From the NCBI RefSeq assembly GCF_000244915.1, contig NZ_CM001442.1:3348001-3412000 (forward strand): DNA of 64,000 bases, written 5' to 3'. Origin of the DNA: Bradyrhizobium sp. WSM471. GTDB taxonomy: Bacteria > Pseudomonadota > Alphaproteobacteria > Rhizobiales > Xanthobacteraceae. Each line of letters starts with the position of its first letter. The first letter of the stretch is position 1. The position numbers and the translations under genes are program-made. The notes under the pieces are model-generated. The model saw nothing but the letters and a program-made list of their open reading frames with translations. It was not told the origin of the DNA and ran no database searches. Positions 10,178 to 19,434 of the stretch are shown one piece after another.

Positions 10178-12535
10178 CTACTCGGTAACGACGTAAGTAT
10201 AGAGCCCGATGCGCCCCTGCGCATCGATCTCCTTGTAGACGCCCTGGATTTCTACGTCGAAGCCCGGGAACGTGTTGAAGCAGGTCTCGAACATCTTGAG
10301 ATAATCCAGCATGGGCTTGGCCCGTTCCGTCAGCCGCTCGCCGGGCACGATGGTGGCGATGCCGGGGGGATAGACCACGAAGGGTGTGGTGGCGATACGG
10401 CCCGTGATCGCCTCGATCGGCAGATAGTCGACATCGTTGCGGAACAGGTAGCGCGCGGCATCGCGGGGCGACATCGCGATGTCAGGCATGTGCTCGGGCA
10501 TGAACTGTCGCGCCTGAAGCGCGCTGACGTCGGCGGCGCGAAAGAATCGGTGCATCTCGCCGCAGAGGTCGCGCAGCCGCACGCCGGCATAGCGCGCCTG
10601 CCGCCGCTGGGAGAACTCCGGGATAACGTCCGCAAGCAGCGCATTGTCGTCGTGCAGCCGCTTGAAGGCGACGAGACCGGAGATCAGCGTGCCCGCCTTG
10701 CTTGCCTCGACGCCCGGGGTAAGCAGGAAGAGCAGGGAGTTGAGGTCGTTCTTCTCGGGGACGATGCGGTTCTCGCGGAGATATTGCGCGACGACCGGAG
10801 CGGGGATGCCGTGATCGACATAGCCGCCGGTGATGCGATCGAAGCCGGGCGTGAGCAGCGTCAGCTTGTTCGGATCGGTCATGGCGAAGCCCTCGCTGAG
10901 GCCAGGGAAGCCATGCCAGGCGCTGTCGGGGGAGAGCTGCCACAGCGCAGGATTGGTGGCGAGCTCGTCGGTGGAGAGTGTTTCCCAGGCGACGTTGTGC
11001 GAAGCGCCGGCGTGGCTGACATCGGGAATGGCGACGCGATCGGGGACGAAGGGTTCGAAGAACCAGCGCCGGTCCGGATTCTGCTCCTTCTCCTCGAACT
11101 CCCTGCGCATCGCGCGGATCTTCTTGCGCAGCTCGATGCCGAGCCGGATGGTGTCGTCCCACAGCACTTCGCCGGAGCGGCCCTTCATCATCTGCGCGCC
11201 GACGTCGAGCGAGGCGAACAGCGGGTAGAATGGCGACGTGGAAGCGTGCTGCATGAAACTTTCATTGAAGCGGCGGTGCTCGACGCGTCGCTTCTGGCCG
11301 CGGATGTGACGATCCTTGATGTGGATTTGGGATGCCTGCGAGAAGCTCGCAAGCTGCTTGTGGGTCGACTGCGTCGCGATGATCCCGGGTGCCTCGGGGG
11401 GAAGGTTCGCCAGCCCCATGGCGAAGCGGCCTGCATAGAGCGGGTGGAACTTCATGAAGCCGGCCCAGGCCTCGTCGAACAGGATGTACTCGCAGAGATG
11501 GCCGATGCGCTTCAAGATCATCTCGGCGCTGTGGATGGTGCCGTCATAGGTGCACTGCTCGACCACGGCGACGCGGAACGGCCGTTCCTTGCGCCAGGCG
11601 TCCTTGTCCGTGACCAAGGGATGATTGCGGATTGCCTCGCGCAAGGTTTTCTCGTCCAGCATGTCCCAGCGCATCGGGCCGATCAGGCCCCAGGCATTGC
11701 GGATGGTCGGCACGTAGACCGGGACGCCGCCATTGATCATCAGCGCGCCGTGATGGGCGGCCTTGTGGTTGTTGCGGTCGAACAGTACGAGATCGCCGTC
11801 GGTGACGAGGGCGCCGAGCGCAACCTTGTTCGAGGTCGAGGTGCCGTTGAGCACGAAATAGGTCTTTTCCGCGCCAAAGATCTGGGCGGCTTCCTTCTGT
11901 GCCTTCAACGCCGGTCCTTCATGGGTTAGGAGGTCGCCCAGGTCGAGCACAGAATTGTCGAGATCGTCGCGGAACACGGACTCGCCGAGATGTTCGACGA
12001 AGACCCGTCCGATGGGGCTGCGGTTGTAGAACACGCCGCCATTGTGGCCCGGACAGGTCCAGAGCTGGTTGCCCTCCTCGGCATAGTCGACCAGCGCGCC
12101 GAAGAACGGCGTCTTCAGCGTCTCCGCATATTGCTTCAGACGGCTGATCAGGTTCTTGGCGATGAAGGTCGGTGTCTCCTCCGACAGGAAGACATAACCG
12201 TCGATGAAGTCGAGCACCTCGACCGGGAGATCCTCGAACCGCTTGCGCCGGATCAGGAGGATGATCGGGAAATCGAGGCCGCGTCGCCGCATCAAATTGA
12301 TCAGCGCCGAGGTCTTGCCCTCCAGGCCCTTCTTGCCCCAATCCACCACCATGCAGCCGATCGCGGCATCGGTCTGCACCGCCATCTCCGCGTCCTCCAG
12401 CTTGCGGGCGCGAACGACCTCGAAGCCGGAACGCTGGATCTCCTCGATGATCTGGTTGAAGCGCACGCCTTCGAGGTCGTCGGCGTCGAACACAGGTGCG
12501 GCGAACAGGAAGTTGAAGCGCTTGAAATAGTCCAT
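10178..12535 (-). CDS. Orn/Lys/Arg decarboxylase (PLP fold I)
   Basis: 785 residues with the three-part layout of biodegradative arginine/lysine/ornithine decarboxylases: an N-terminal wing receiver-like domain (1-130), the PLP domain, and the C-terminal domain. The PLP lysine is about Lys393 in STHKQLASFSQASQIHI, and FDEAWAGFMKFHP supplies the PLP Asp. Closer in size to AdiA than to LdcC/SpeF. It makes agmatine, cadaverine or putrescine for acid resistance or polyamine supply; which one cannot be told. Start ATG 12535 matches the family N-terminus (MDYFKRFNFLFAAPV). Confidence 0.88.
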   Translation of the reverse strand: MDYFKRFNFLFAAPVFDADDLEGVRFNQIIEEIQRSGFEVVRARKLEDAEMAVQTDAAIGCMVVDWGKKGLEGKTSALINLMRRRGLDFPIILLIRRKRFEDLPVEVLDFIDGYVFLSEETPTFIAKNLISRLKQYAETLKTPFFGALVDYAEEGNQLWTCPGHNGGVFYNRSPIGRVFVEHLGESVFRDDLDNSVLDLGDLLTHEGPALKAQKEAAQIFGAEKTYFVLNGTSTSNKVALGALVTDGDLVLFDRNNHKAAHHGALMINGGVPVYVPTIRNAWGLIGPMRWDMLDEKTLREAIRNHPLVTDKDAWRKERPFRVAVVEQCTYDGTIHSAEMILKRIGHLCEYILFDEAWAGFMKFHPLYAGRFAMGLANLPPEAPGIIATQSTHKQLASFSQASQIHIKDRHIRGQKRRVEHRRFNESFMQHASTSPFYPLFASLDVGAQMMKGRSGEVLWDDTIRLGIELRKKIRAMRREFEEKEQNPDRRWFFEPFVPDRVAIPDVSHAGASHNVAWETLSTDELATNPALWQLSPDSAWHGFPGLSEGFAMTDPNKLTLLTPGFDRITGGYVDHGIPAPVVAQYLRENRIVPEKNDLNSLLFLLTPGVEASKAGTLISGLVAFKRLHDDNALLADVIPEFSQRRQARYAGVRLRDLCGEMHRFFRAADVSALQARQFMPEHMPDIAMSPRDAARYLFRNDVDYLPIEAITGRIATTPFVVYPPGIATIVPGERLTERAKPMLDYLKMFETCFNTFPGFDVEIQGVYKEIDAQGRIGLYTYVVTE

Positions 12536-12552
12536 TGTCCATCCCGAATGTG

Positions 12553-12570
12553 CGAGACCGACAGGTCTCG
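12553..12570. promoter_or_regulatory. Hairpin in the decarboxylase leader
   Basis: CGAGACC-GACA-GGTCTCG, a perfect 7-bp stem with a tetraloop whose flanks (GTG / ACAC) can extend it. It lies 18-35 bp before the decarboxylase ATG on the minus strand. It may be an operator or a leader hairpin controlling translation. Confidence 0.4.
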
Positions 12571-12637
12571 ACACATTTGATGACAGCTGGATGACAGGGG
12601 CGCGATCCCGAGCGAGCCGGGTCGGATGACCGGCGGC

Positions 12638-14839
12638 TCAGTCGAGTAGCTTGTCCAGTGTGATCGGGAAGCGGCGGATGCGTTTGCCAGTGGCGTGATA
12701 GACGGCGTTCGCGATCGCGGCCGGGACGCCGACGATGCCGATCTCGCCCAGCCCCTTGATGCCGAGCTTGTTGATACGATTGTCCGGCTCGTCGACGAAG
12801 ATCACGTCGATGTCGTGAACATCCGCATTCACGGGAATGTGGTACTCGGCGATGTTGGCGTTCATGATCCGGCCAAAGCGGTGATCCATCACCGTCTCCT
12901 CGTGCAGTGCCATCCCGATTCCCCAGACCACGCTGCCCATGATCTGGCTGCGGCCAGTCTTGGTGTTGAGAATCCGCCCGGCCGCGACGGCGCTCACGAC
13001 CCGCGTCACGCGGATGACGCCCAGCTCTTCGTCCACCTTGACCTCGGCAAAGACGGCTGAATGGGTATTGCGCGCGTGCTTCTTGTCCTCACCGAACTGG
13101 TTGAGCTTTTCCTTCTCGATGCGTTCGACGCCGCCATGGCGCATCGCGTCGGCGATCGAGACCGCACGGCTGGTGTCGCTGGCCCCGGCAATGCTGCCGT
13201 CGATCAGGACCGTATCGGCCAACTCGGCGCCGGCAAGCGGCGAGCCTGGGATTTTCCCGGCCAGACCTAACAGCTCCTTGCGCACCTCCTCGGCGGCTGC
13301 GAGCACCGCATGTGCGCTCGAGGCAGCCATCCAGGAGCCGCCCTCGACCGGCGCCTGCGGCAGACTGGAATCTGCGAGCCTGACGCTGATGTTCTCGATC
13401 GGCAGGCCCAGCGCATCGGCCGCGACCTGCGCGACAATGGTGTAGGTGCCGGTGCCGATGTCGGATGCGGCGCAGGACACCTCGGCATGTCCGTTCGACG
13501 TCAGCACGATACGGACGGCGACCGGCATCTGCAGTGCTTCCCACACACCCGTCGCCATGCCCCAGCCGACCAGATCCTTGCCGTCGCGCATCGAGCGCGG
13601 TGCAGGATTGCGTTTGCTCCAGCCGAAGGCGTCCGCGCCGCGCGCGTAGCATTCGCGCAACTGCTTGCTGGTGTAGGGCAGGTTTTCGCTCTGGTCGCGA
13701 TCCGAGTAGCACTTCAGCCGCAGTTCGATCGGGTCGAGCTTGAGTGCCACGGCGAGCTCGTCCATCGCGCATTCGAGCGCGCAGACGCCCGACGCCGCGC
13801 CCGGTGCGCGCATGTCGCAGGGCGTGGAGACGTCAAGGTGAACCAGCTTGTGGGAGAAGCGGCTGTTCGGGCTCTTGTAGAGCTGTTCGGCCCAGCCGGT
13901 ATCGTTGCGTGCAAAATCCTCATAGCGCGAGGTGACGGCAGTGGCCTCGTGCGTGACCGCATCGAGCGTACCATCTGATTTCGCGCCCAGCGCGACGCGT
14001 TCGATGGTCATCGGCCGGTAGCCGAGCCCGTACATCTGCTGCCGCGTCAGCACGACGCGAACGGATCGCTTCAGCGCGAGCGCGCCGAGCGTTGCCAGTA
14101 CCACCTGATATTGCGGCCGCAAGCCGGAGCCGAAGGCGCCGCCGACGTATGGCGAGACCACGCGAATGTCATCGGGCTTCTTGTCGAACACGCTGCAGAG
14201 AAATTTGTGGACGTTCTGGACGCCTTGGGTCTTGTCGTAGATCGTGAGCTTGCCACTGCTGTCCCAGACCGCCGTGGTCGCATAGAGCTCCATCGGGTTG
14301 TGATGCTCGGTCGGTATCACGTAGTCCGCCTCGTGGCGCACGTCAGCTCCCGCAAGGGCGGCTGCGGCGTCGCCGCGCGGCTTATGCGGCTTGTCCTTCT
14401 CGGCAGCGTTGCTGCGCTCGCCTTCGAGGTCGGTCGCAAAACCATGCTGCTCATATTCGACCCGCACCAGCGTCGCGGCGAATTTCGCGGTTTCCCAGTC
14501 CTCTGCGACGACAAGTGCGATCGGCTGGCCGTTGAACTTGATCGTGTCATCGTAGAGCGGGCGGAAAGGCGACCCGTCCGGTGCAACCTCGTCCTTCCAG
14601 GACTCGTCGTTGTCGGCGAGCGGCGGACGGTTCGCATGCGTGAGCACGTCGAGCACGCCCTCGACCTGCAGCGCCGCACTGCTGTCGAGGCGTGCAATGC
14701 GCCCGCGTGGAATGGTGGCCTCGACGACGAAGCCATGGAGGAGCCTGTCGGCCGGAAATTCGCCGGCGTATTTGGCGGCCCCGGTGACCTTGGCCCGGCC
14801 GTCCACACGCGACGTTGGCGTTCCGACATAAGCGTTCAT
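12638..14839 (-). CDS. paoC: Aldehyde oxidoreductase, molybdenum-cofactor subunit (PaoC-type)
   Basis: 733 residues, the length of E. coli PaoC (732). Xanthine-oxidase family large subunit binding the molybdenum cofactor and oxidising aldehydes to acids. The catalytic Glu is Glu699 in KGLGEIGIVG. VGGAFGSGLRPQYQ and MRAPGAASG are the expected cofactor contact blocks. Last gene of a paoA-paoB-paoC run; eight bases follow the paoB stop. Substrate is not determined by sequence; related enzymes take aromatic and aliphatic aldehydes. Confidence 0.88.
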   Translation of the reverse strand: MNAYVGTPTSRVDGRAKVTGAAKYAGEFPADRLLHGFVVEATIPRGRIARLDSSAALQVEGVLDVLTHANRPPLADNDESWKDEVAPDGSPFRPLYDDTIKFNGQPIALVVAEDWETAKFAATLVRVEYEQHGFATDLEGERSNAAEKDKPHKPRGDAAAALAGADVRHEADYVIPTEHHNPMELYATTAVWDSSGKLTIYDKTQGVQNVHKFLCSVFDKKPDDIRVVSPYVGGAFGSGLRPQYQVVLATLGALALKRSVRVVLTRQQMYGLGYRPMTIERVALGAKSDGTLDAVTHEATAVTSRYEDFARNDTGWAEQLYKSPNSRFSHKLVHLDVSTPCDMRAPGAASGVCALECAMDELAVALKLDPIELRLKCYSDRDQSENLPYTSKQLRECYARGADAFGWSKRNPAPRSMRDGKDLVGWGMATGVWEALQMPVAVRIVLTSNGHAEVSCAASDIGTGTYTIVAQVAADALGLPIENISVRLADSSLPQAPVEGGSWMAASSAHAVLAAAEEVRKELLGLAGKIPGSPLAGAELADTVLIDGSIAGASDTSRAVSIADAMRHGGVERIEKEKLNQFGEDKKHARNTHSAVFAEVKVDEELGVIRVTRVVSAVAAGRILNTKTGRSQIMGSVVWGIGMALHEETVMDHRFGRIMNANIAEYHIPVNADVHDIDVIFVDEPDNRINKLGIKGLGEIGIVGVPAAIANAVYHATGKRIRRFPITLDKLLD

Positions 14840-14846
14840 GGGGTCC

Positions 14847-15863
14847 TCACGCGATCTTCTTGTGGGCCTGAGATTGCGGCGTGGCGTTCGCCGCCTGTGT
14901 CAGCGTCCGCACGATGGCGCGGCGTGCGAGTTCGACCTTGAAGCCGTTATGGGAGCGGGCCGTTGCTCCCTGGAGCAAGAGTTCCGCGGCGCGGGCGAAA
15001 TGGTCGGGCGTCGCGGCCTGGCCGCGCAACGCCGCTTCGGCTTCGAGGCTGCGCCAGGGCTTGTGAGCCACGCCGCCGAGCGCCACGCGTGCCCCGCTGA
15101 TCGCGTTGCCCTGCAATTCGAGCGCGGCGGCAACCGAGACCACAGCAAAAGCATAGGACATGCGGTCGCGAATTTTCAGATAGCTGTTGTTTTGAGCAAA
15201 GCCGCCCGGCGGGAGTTCGATCGCCGTGATGATTTCGCCGGTGCCGAGATTGGTATCGACATGAGGCTTGTCGCCGGGCAGCCGATGGAAATCGGTCAGC
15301 GCGATGGTGCGTTCGCCGGAGGGACCCGCGATGTGCACGCGCGCATCGAGCGCGGCAAGCGCCACGCTCATATCGGATGGATTGGTGGCGATGCAGGCGG
15401 CGCTCGTACCCAGGATCGCATGGTTGCGGTTCAGCCCGTCCATCGCCGAGCAGCCGCTGCCGGGATGTCGCTTGTTGCAGGGCGTGGCCGTGTCATAGAA
15501 ATAAGCGCAGCGCGTTCGCTGCATCAGATTGCCGCCAACGGACGCCATGTTGCGCAATTGCGCCGAAGCGCCGGCCAGAATGGCGCTCGCGAGCAGGGGA
15601 TAGCGCTGCTCGATCAATGGATGGTAGGCGAGGTCCGAGTTCGGCACCAGGGCGCCGATGCGCAAGGACCCGCCGGGTGTCTCCTCGACCTTGCGCAGCG
15701 GCAGGCGGGAAATGTCGATCAGCCGAGTGGGGCGTTCGACATTCTCTTTCATCAGGTCGATCAGATTTGTGCCGCCGGCAATGAGTTTTGCGCCGGGATC
15801 GGCGGCGAGCAAGCGGATGGCGTCGGCGACATCATTGGCTCGAGCGTACTGGAAGTTGTTCAT
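14847..15863 (-). CDS. paoB: Aldehyde oxidoreductase, FAD subunit with extra [4Fe-4S] site (PaoB-type)
   Basis: 338 residues. FAD-binding motif AGGTNLIDLM near 29-38 and SVGGNLMQRTRC near 108-119. Four cysteines (Cys119, 129, 138, 157) with spacing RTRC...PCNKRHPGSGC are the insertion that carries the [4Fe-4S] cluster in PaoABC, not found in ordinary xanthine dehydrogenase FAD subunits. The ATG overlaps the paoA stop by four bases (ATGA). This settles the assignment as Pao-type rather than XdhB. Confidence 0.88.
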   Translation of the reverse strand: MNNFQYARANDVADAIRLLAADPGAKLIAGGTNLIDLMKENVERPTRLIDISRLPLRKVEETPGGSLRIGALVPNSDLAYHPLIEQRYPLLASAILAGASAQLRNMASVGGNLMQRTRCAYFYDTATPCNKRHPGSGCSAMDGLNRNHAILGTSAACIATNPSDMSVALAALDARVHIAGPSGERTIALTDFHRLPGDKPHVDTNLGTGEIITAIELPPGGFAQNNSYLKIRDRMSYAFAVVSVAAALELQGNAISGARVALGGVAHKPWRSLEAEAALRGQAATPDHFARAAELLLQGATARSHNGFKVELARRAIVRTLTQAANATPQSQAHKKIA

Positions 15864-16351
15864 GGCTGGCCCATTGCCTGCTGGATGGCGGCGACGATGT
15901 TCGGATAGGCGCCGCAGCGGCAGAGGTTTCCGCTCATCAACTCCCGGATCTCGTCGGCATCTTTGGCACGGCCTTCGGCGAGCAGTCCGGCCGCCGAACA
16001 TATCTGTCCCGGCGTGCAATAGCCGCACTGGAAGGCGTCATGGTCGATGAAAGCCTGTTGCAGGGGATGCAGCGCGCCATCCTTGGCAAGACCTTCGACG
16101 GTCGTGATCTCCGCGCCGTCCTTCATGACGGCGAGCGTGAGGCAGGAATTGACGCGCCGGCCGTCCACCAGCACCGTGCAGGCGCCGCACTGACCATGGT
16201 CGCAGCCCTTCTTGGTGCCGCTCAGCGCAAGATGGTCGCGCAAGGCATCGAGCAGCGTGGTCCACGGCACGAGATCGAGCGTGTGACTGACGCCGTTGAC
16301 GACAAGCTGAATCGGAATGCGTTCGGGAATCTGATGCGTGAGATCGCCCAT
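15860..16351 (-). CDS. paoA: Aldehyde oxidoreductase, 2x[2Fe-2S] subunit (PaoA-type, no Tat signal)
   Basis: 163 residues. Plant-type [2Fe-2S] ligands Cys50, 55, 58, 70 and the second cluster Cys109, 112, 144, 146 (CGYCTPGQ ... NLCRCGAYP). E. coli PaoA is about 229 residues and begins with a Tat signal; here the ATG at 16351 leads directly into the ferredoxin domain, and the upstream in-frame sequence is Arg-rich without a twin-Arg plus hydrophobic stretch. The enzyme is therefore inferred to be cytoplasmic. First gene of the operon. Confidence 0.87.
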   Translation of the reverse strand: MGDLTHQIPERIPIQLVVNGVSHTLDLVPWTTLLDALRDHLALSGTKKGCDHGQCGACTVLVDGRRVNSCLTLAVMKDGAEITTVEGLAKDGALHPLQQAFIDHDAFQCGYCTPGQICSAAGLLAEGRAKDADEIRELMSGNLCRCGAYPNIVAAIQQAMGQP

Positions 16352-16491
16352 GTCCTGCTCCCTGCGACGGCGACGATGCCGGACGTCAGCCGTGTCGACG
16401 CGGGGGGCACGCCTCCGACGGCCAATAGCGCCCAACGGACCACCGGCCGGTTGGTTCCTTGGAGGCAATTCGCCTTTCCGAGAGGTTGCGG

Positions 16492-16971
16492 TCAGCGCTT
16501 TGCTTCGCCGAACACCACATTCGGCACGGCGCGGTTGACAACCTCGCGCAGCGCGAAGCTCGATTGTACCCGCGCGACGCGCGGCAGGCGCGACAGCTCC
16601 ATGCGGTGGATGCGCTCGAAATCCTGGATGTCGCGGGCGAGCACGATCAGAATGTAGTCGTCGGTCCCCGACATCAGGAAGCAGCGCACGACGGACGGGC
16701 ATTTCACCACCTCCGCCTCGAACGCCTTCAACGCCTCGTCGCTCTGGCTTTCCAGCGCGATACGGACCAGCACCGTGGTGGTGAGGCCGAATTGTGCGAG
16801 GTCGAGTGCGGCCTGATAGCCCTGGATGTAGCCGTCGTCCTCGAGCGTCTTCTGCCGCCGCGCGAGCGCGGTGCTGGACAGGCCAACCTTGTTGGCGAGC
16901 TCGGTGTGGCTGGCCCGCGCATTGGTCGTGAGTTCCGCGAGAATGGCGAGATCTTTCCGGTCGAGGGCCAA
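16492..16971 (-). CDS. Lrp/AsnC-family regulator (probable AldR)
   Basis: About 160 residues. N-terminal winged HTH (LDRKDLAILAELTTNARASHTELANKVGLSSTAL) and C-terminal RAM ligand-binding domain (VVRCFLMSGTDDYILIVLARD). The start is uncertain: TTG at 16971 places LDRKD near the N-terminus as usual for the family, while a GTG at 17049 would add 26 non-conserved residues. Divergent from alanine dehydrogenase, the standard position of the alanine-responsive activator. Confidence 0.82.
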   Translation of the reverse strand: MALDRKDLAILAELTTNARASHTELANKVGLSSTALARRQKTLEDDGYIQGYQAALDLAQFGLTTTVLVRIALESQSDEALKAFEAEVVKCPSVVRCFLMSGTDDYILIVLARDIQDFERIHRMELSRLPRVARVQSSFALREVVNRAVPNVVFGEAKR

Positions 16972-17090
16972 AGTTTCGTTTCCAGCGTGAAAGGGCGTTT
17001 GCGCGCCGGAAACCGGCGCAGGGAGGCCAAAGCTAGCGGATATTTGCACGAAACCAAACCGGGCACGTCGCTACGATCATGAGGTGAATC

Positions 17091-17099
17091 AAAAGGAGG
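17091..17099 (+). promoter_or_regulatory. Strong ribosome-binding site of ald
   Basis: AAAAGGAGG ends six bases before the ald ATG, a near-perfect anti-16S match. It fixes the start at 17106. The short divergent region (17050-17090) must also hold both promoters and the Lrp-type operator. Confidence 0.7.
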
Positions 17100-17105
17100 C
17101 CCGGG

Positions 17106-18221
17106 ATGCGCGTCGGTGTGCCCAAGGAAGTCAAAGTGCAGGAATATCGCGTCGGACTCACTCCGGGTGCGGTCCGCGAATATGTCGCGGCGGGGCACGA
17201 GGTGACCGTCGAGACCGGCGCGGGCGGCGGCATCGGCGCCTCCGACGAAGTCTATCGGCGGGCAGGGGCCTCCATTGCCGAGAGCGCGCGCGACATCTTC
17301 GCGAAGTCCGACATGATCGTGAAGGTGAAGGAGCCCCAGAAAAGCGAGTGGGCCCAGCTCCGCGAAAGCCAGATCCTGTTCACCTATCTCCATCTCGCGC
17401 CGGATCCCGAGCAGGCCAGGGGTTTGCTCGCCTCCGGCTGTACTGCGATCGCCTATGAAACCGTCACCGACGCGGCCGGTCACCTCCCCCTGCTTGCGCC
17501 GATGAGCGAAGTCGCCGGCCGCCTCGCCATCGAGGCCGCCGGCGCCGCACTCAAGCGTTCGGCCGGCGGCCGCGGGCTGCTGCTGGGCGGCGTTCCCGGT
17601 GTGCAGCCGGCGCGGGTCGTCGTGCTCGGCGGCGGCGTGGTGGGAACGCAAGCCGCGCGCATGGCCGCAGGCCTTGGCGCCGAGGTCACCGTGATCGACC
17701 GTTCTATCCCCCGCTTGCGCGAACTCGATGATCTCTTTGCCGGGCGCGCGCGCACCCGCTTCTCCACCATCGAGTCAGTCGAGGAGGAGGTGTTCGCTGC
17801 CGACGTCGTGATCGGCGCGGTGCTGGTGCCGGGCGCGAGTGCGCCCAAGCTCGTCACGCGTGCGATGCTGGCATCGATGCGACCGGGCGCCGTGCTGGTC
17901 GACGTCGCCATCGATCAGGGCGGCTGCTTCGAGACCTCGCACCCGACCACGCATGCCGATCCGACCTATCTGGTTGACGGCATCGTTCATTATTGCGTGG
18001 CCAATATGCCCGGCGCGGTGCCGGTGACGTCGAGCCAGGCGCTGAACAACGCGACGCTGCCGTTCGGCCTGATGCTCGCGAACAAGGGCTTCGCGGCGGT
18101 GCTGGAAAACCCACATCTGCGCAACGGACTGAATGTGCATCGCGGCCGCATCACCAACAAGGCGGTGGCGGAGAGCCTAGGGCTGGAGTTTGCTCCGGTG
18201 GAGAGTGGACTGGCGGCGTAG
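17106..18221 (+). CDS. ald: Alanine dehydrogenase
   Basis: 371 residues, the standard size. It deaminates L-alanine to pyruvate with NAD+. [20 protein letters not shown] is the family N-terminus; the Rossmann motif [16 protein letters not shown] lies near 176-191, and the catalytic His/Asp region includes YLHLAPD near 95. In Bradyrhizobium Ald is linked to alanine metabolism in free-living cells and bacteroids. Divergent Lrp-type gene is its likely regulator. Confidence 0.95.
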   Translation: MRVGVPKEVKVQEYRVGLTPGAVREYVAAGHEVTVETGAGGGIGASDEVYRRAGASIAESARDIFAKSDMIVKVKEPQKSEWAQLRESQILFTYLHLAPDPEQARGLLASGCTAIAYETVTDAAGHLPLLAPMSEVAGRLAIEAAGAALKRSAGGRGLLLGGVPGVQPARVVVLGGGVVGTQAARMAAGLGAEVTVIDRSIPRLRELDDLFAGRARTRFSTIESVEEEVFAADVVIGAVLVPGASAPKLVTRAMLASMRPGAVLVDVAIDQGGCFETSHPTTHADPTYLVDGIVHYCVANMPGAVPVTSSQALNNATLPFGLMLANKGFAAVLENPHLRNGLNVHRGRITNKAVAESLGLEFAPVESGLAA

Positions 18222-18230
18222 CGTTGCTGT

Positions 18231-18866
18231 TCATACCGGCTTGCGATGGCGGCTGCCGAGCGCGGCCTCGATCGTCCCGGGCTTCTCGATGCGTTCGATC
18301 AGCATGTCGATGCGGTCGCCGCCCCAGAACAGCTCGCCGTTGAACACCATGGTCGGTACGCCGAACACGCCAAGCGCTTCGGCCTCGTCGATGATGCGGT
18401 CGTGTTCGGCGCGGGCAGGGCCGTTGACGTAGGCTTCGAACTCGCTGGCTGAGCCACCGCAGGACGTGATGACGTCAGTGATTGCGGCGAGATCGTCGAT
18501 CTCGAGCTCATGGCTCCAGAACCGACGAAACACCGTGTCGTGATAAGGCCGGAAGAAGCCGTGCTGTTGGGCGAATAGCATGCCGACGCTGGAGTAGAAC
18601 GCGTCGTAGATCCGCCGGGGACCTTTCATGACGAGCCCTTGCGCATTGGCATAGCGCCGTGCGTCCATATAGGCGTAGCGCACCTTGCGCCAGAAATGCG
18701 GCGTGCGCTCTTCCACGGTCCCCATGAATTCGGCGACGCGCAGCGTATAGGGCAGCCATTCGAGCTCGACGCCGTGCGTCTCCTGCAGTTCGAACAGGCG
18801 CTTGTTGGCGACGAACGCGTAGGGGCTCTTGTAATCCGTGTAGATGCGCACGCGGGAGTTTGGCAT
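18231..18866 (-). CDS. DsbA-fold 2-hydroxychromene-2-carboxylate isomerase-like protein
   Basis: 211 residues. N-terminal VRIYTDYKSPYAFVANKRL with Ser instead of a CxxC pair, characteristic of the kappa-class GST / HCCA-isomerase branch of the DsbA superfamily rather than of thiol oxidases. The C-terminal GVFGVPTMVFNGELFWGGDRI block contains the cis-Pro loop. These enzymes use glutathione to isomerise aromatic-degradation intermediates; no aromatic pathway lies nearby, so the substrate is unknown. Converges tail to tail with ald (9 bp). Confidence 0.8.
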   Translation of the reverse strand: MPNSRVRIYTDYKSPYAFVANKRLFELQETHGVELEWLPYTLRVAEFMGTVEERTPHFWRKVRYAYMDARRYANAQGLVMKGPRRIYDAFYSSVGMLFAQQHGFFRPYHDTVFRRFWSHELEIDDLAAITDVITSCGGSASEFEAYVNGPARAEHDRIIDEAEALGVFGVPTMVFNGELFWGGDRIDMLIERIEKPGTIEAALGSRHRKPV

Positions 18867-19066
18867 AGGCAGATTCCTTTCATAGCGCGGCGCTACCTGC
18901 CAACCGGGGCGCGGGTGCTAAAATAGGCCGGAAGAAGAAAACTATTGCCCCGGGTCCGTCCGGCGGAAGGAGTTTCCCCTCCGGGAGGCAAAAAAGCCAA
19001 TCGCTTCCATTGCTGTTTGGAGCCGAAACGACGACATTTCCATCAGAAATTGATGGATTGATTGCT

Positions 19067-19285
19067 ATGGAACGCACCAGGTTTGAGCCTTTCGGCGAGC
19101 AATTGGTGTCCGCAACGGACACCCAGCCGCGCTCGCGCGGGTCAAAGCTTCTGCTGCGGGTCGGTACCGGCCTGTTCTGGTCGCTGGTCGCCGGCATTGT
19201 GCTGGCGCGCGCGGCCTTCTTCGAGCCCGGCGTCTATGACGGCTTCAGCCGCGTGGCCTCGCTTGCCAAGAGCTTGATCTTCTAA
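19067..19285 (+). CDS. Small single-pass membrane protein, hypothetical
   Basis: 72 residues from the ATG at 19067, with one hydrophobic helix (LLLRVGTGLFWSLVAGIVLARAAFF, about 28-52). An in-frame ATG at 19010 would add 19 residues; neither has a strong ribosome site. Not recognised. It precedes the YeiH-type gene by 149 bp on the same strand. Confidence 0.5.
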   Translation: MERTRFEPFGEQLVSATDTQPRSRGSKLLLRVGTGLFWSLVAGIVLARAAFFEPGVYDGFSRVASLAKSLIF

Positions 19286-19397
19286 GGCGCGCCTGATCTT
19301 CTAAAGGGCGCCTGACCTTCCGAGCCGGATTATTCCGGGCTGAGGATAGAACTTCCCTCGGCTCTGATATGTCGAAAACTTATTTCCCAATCGGCTG

Positions 19398-19412
19398 GCG
19401 CTGCGTATAAAT
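19398..19412 (+). promoter_or_regulatory. Probable -10 region of the YeiH-type gene
   Basis: GCGCTGCGTATAAAT, with TATAAA as -10, 22 bp before the GTG start. The same 15 bases occur at 30961-30975 upstream of the YtfQ-type gene. No convincing -35 is visible at the usual distance. Confidence 0.35.
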
Positions 19413-19434
19413 CCTTCTCCTCTGGGAGAGATTT

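Noticed and set aside
18867..19066. Possible short gene in the 200-bp gap before the small membrane protein
   Set aside because: No frame with a ribosome site and conserved-looking product; only GC-rich short palindromes (CCTCCGGGAGG) were seen.
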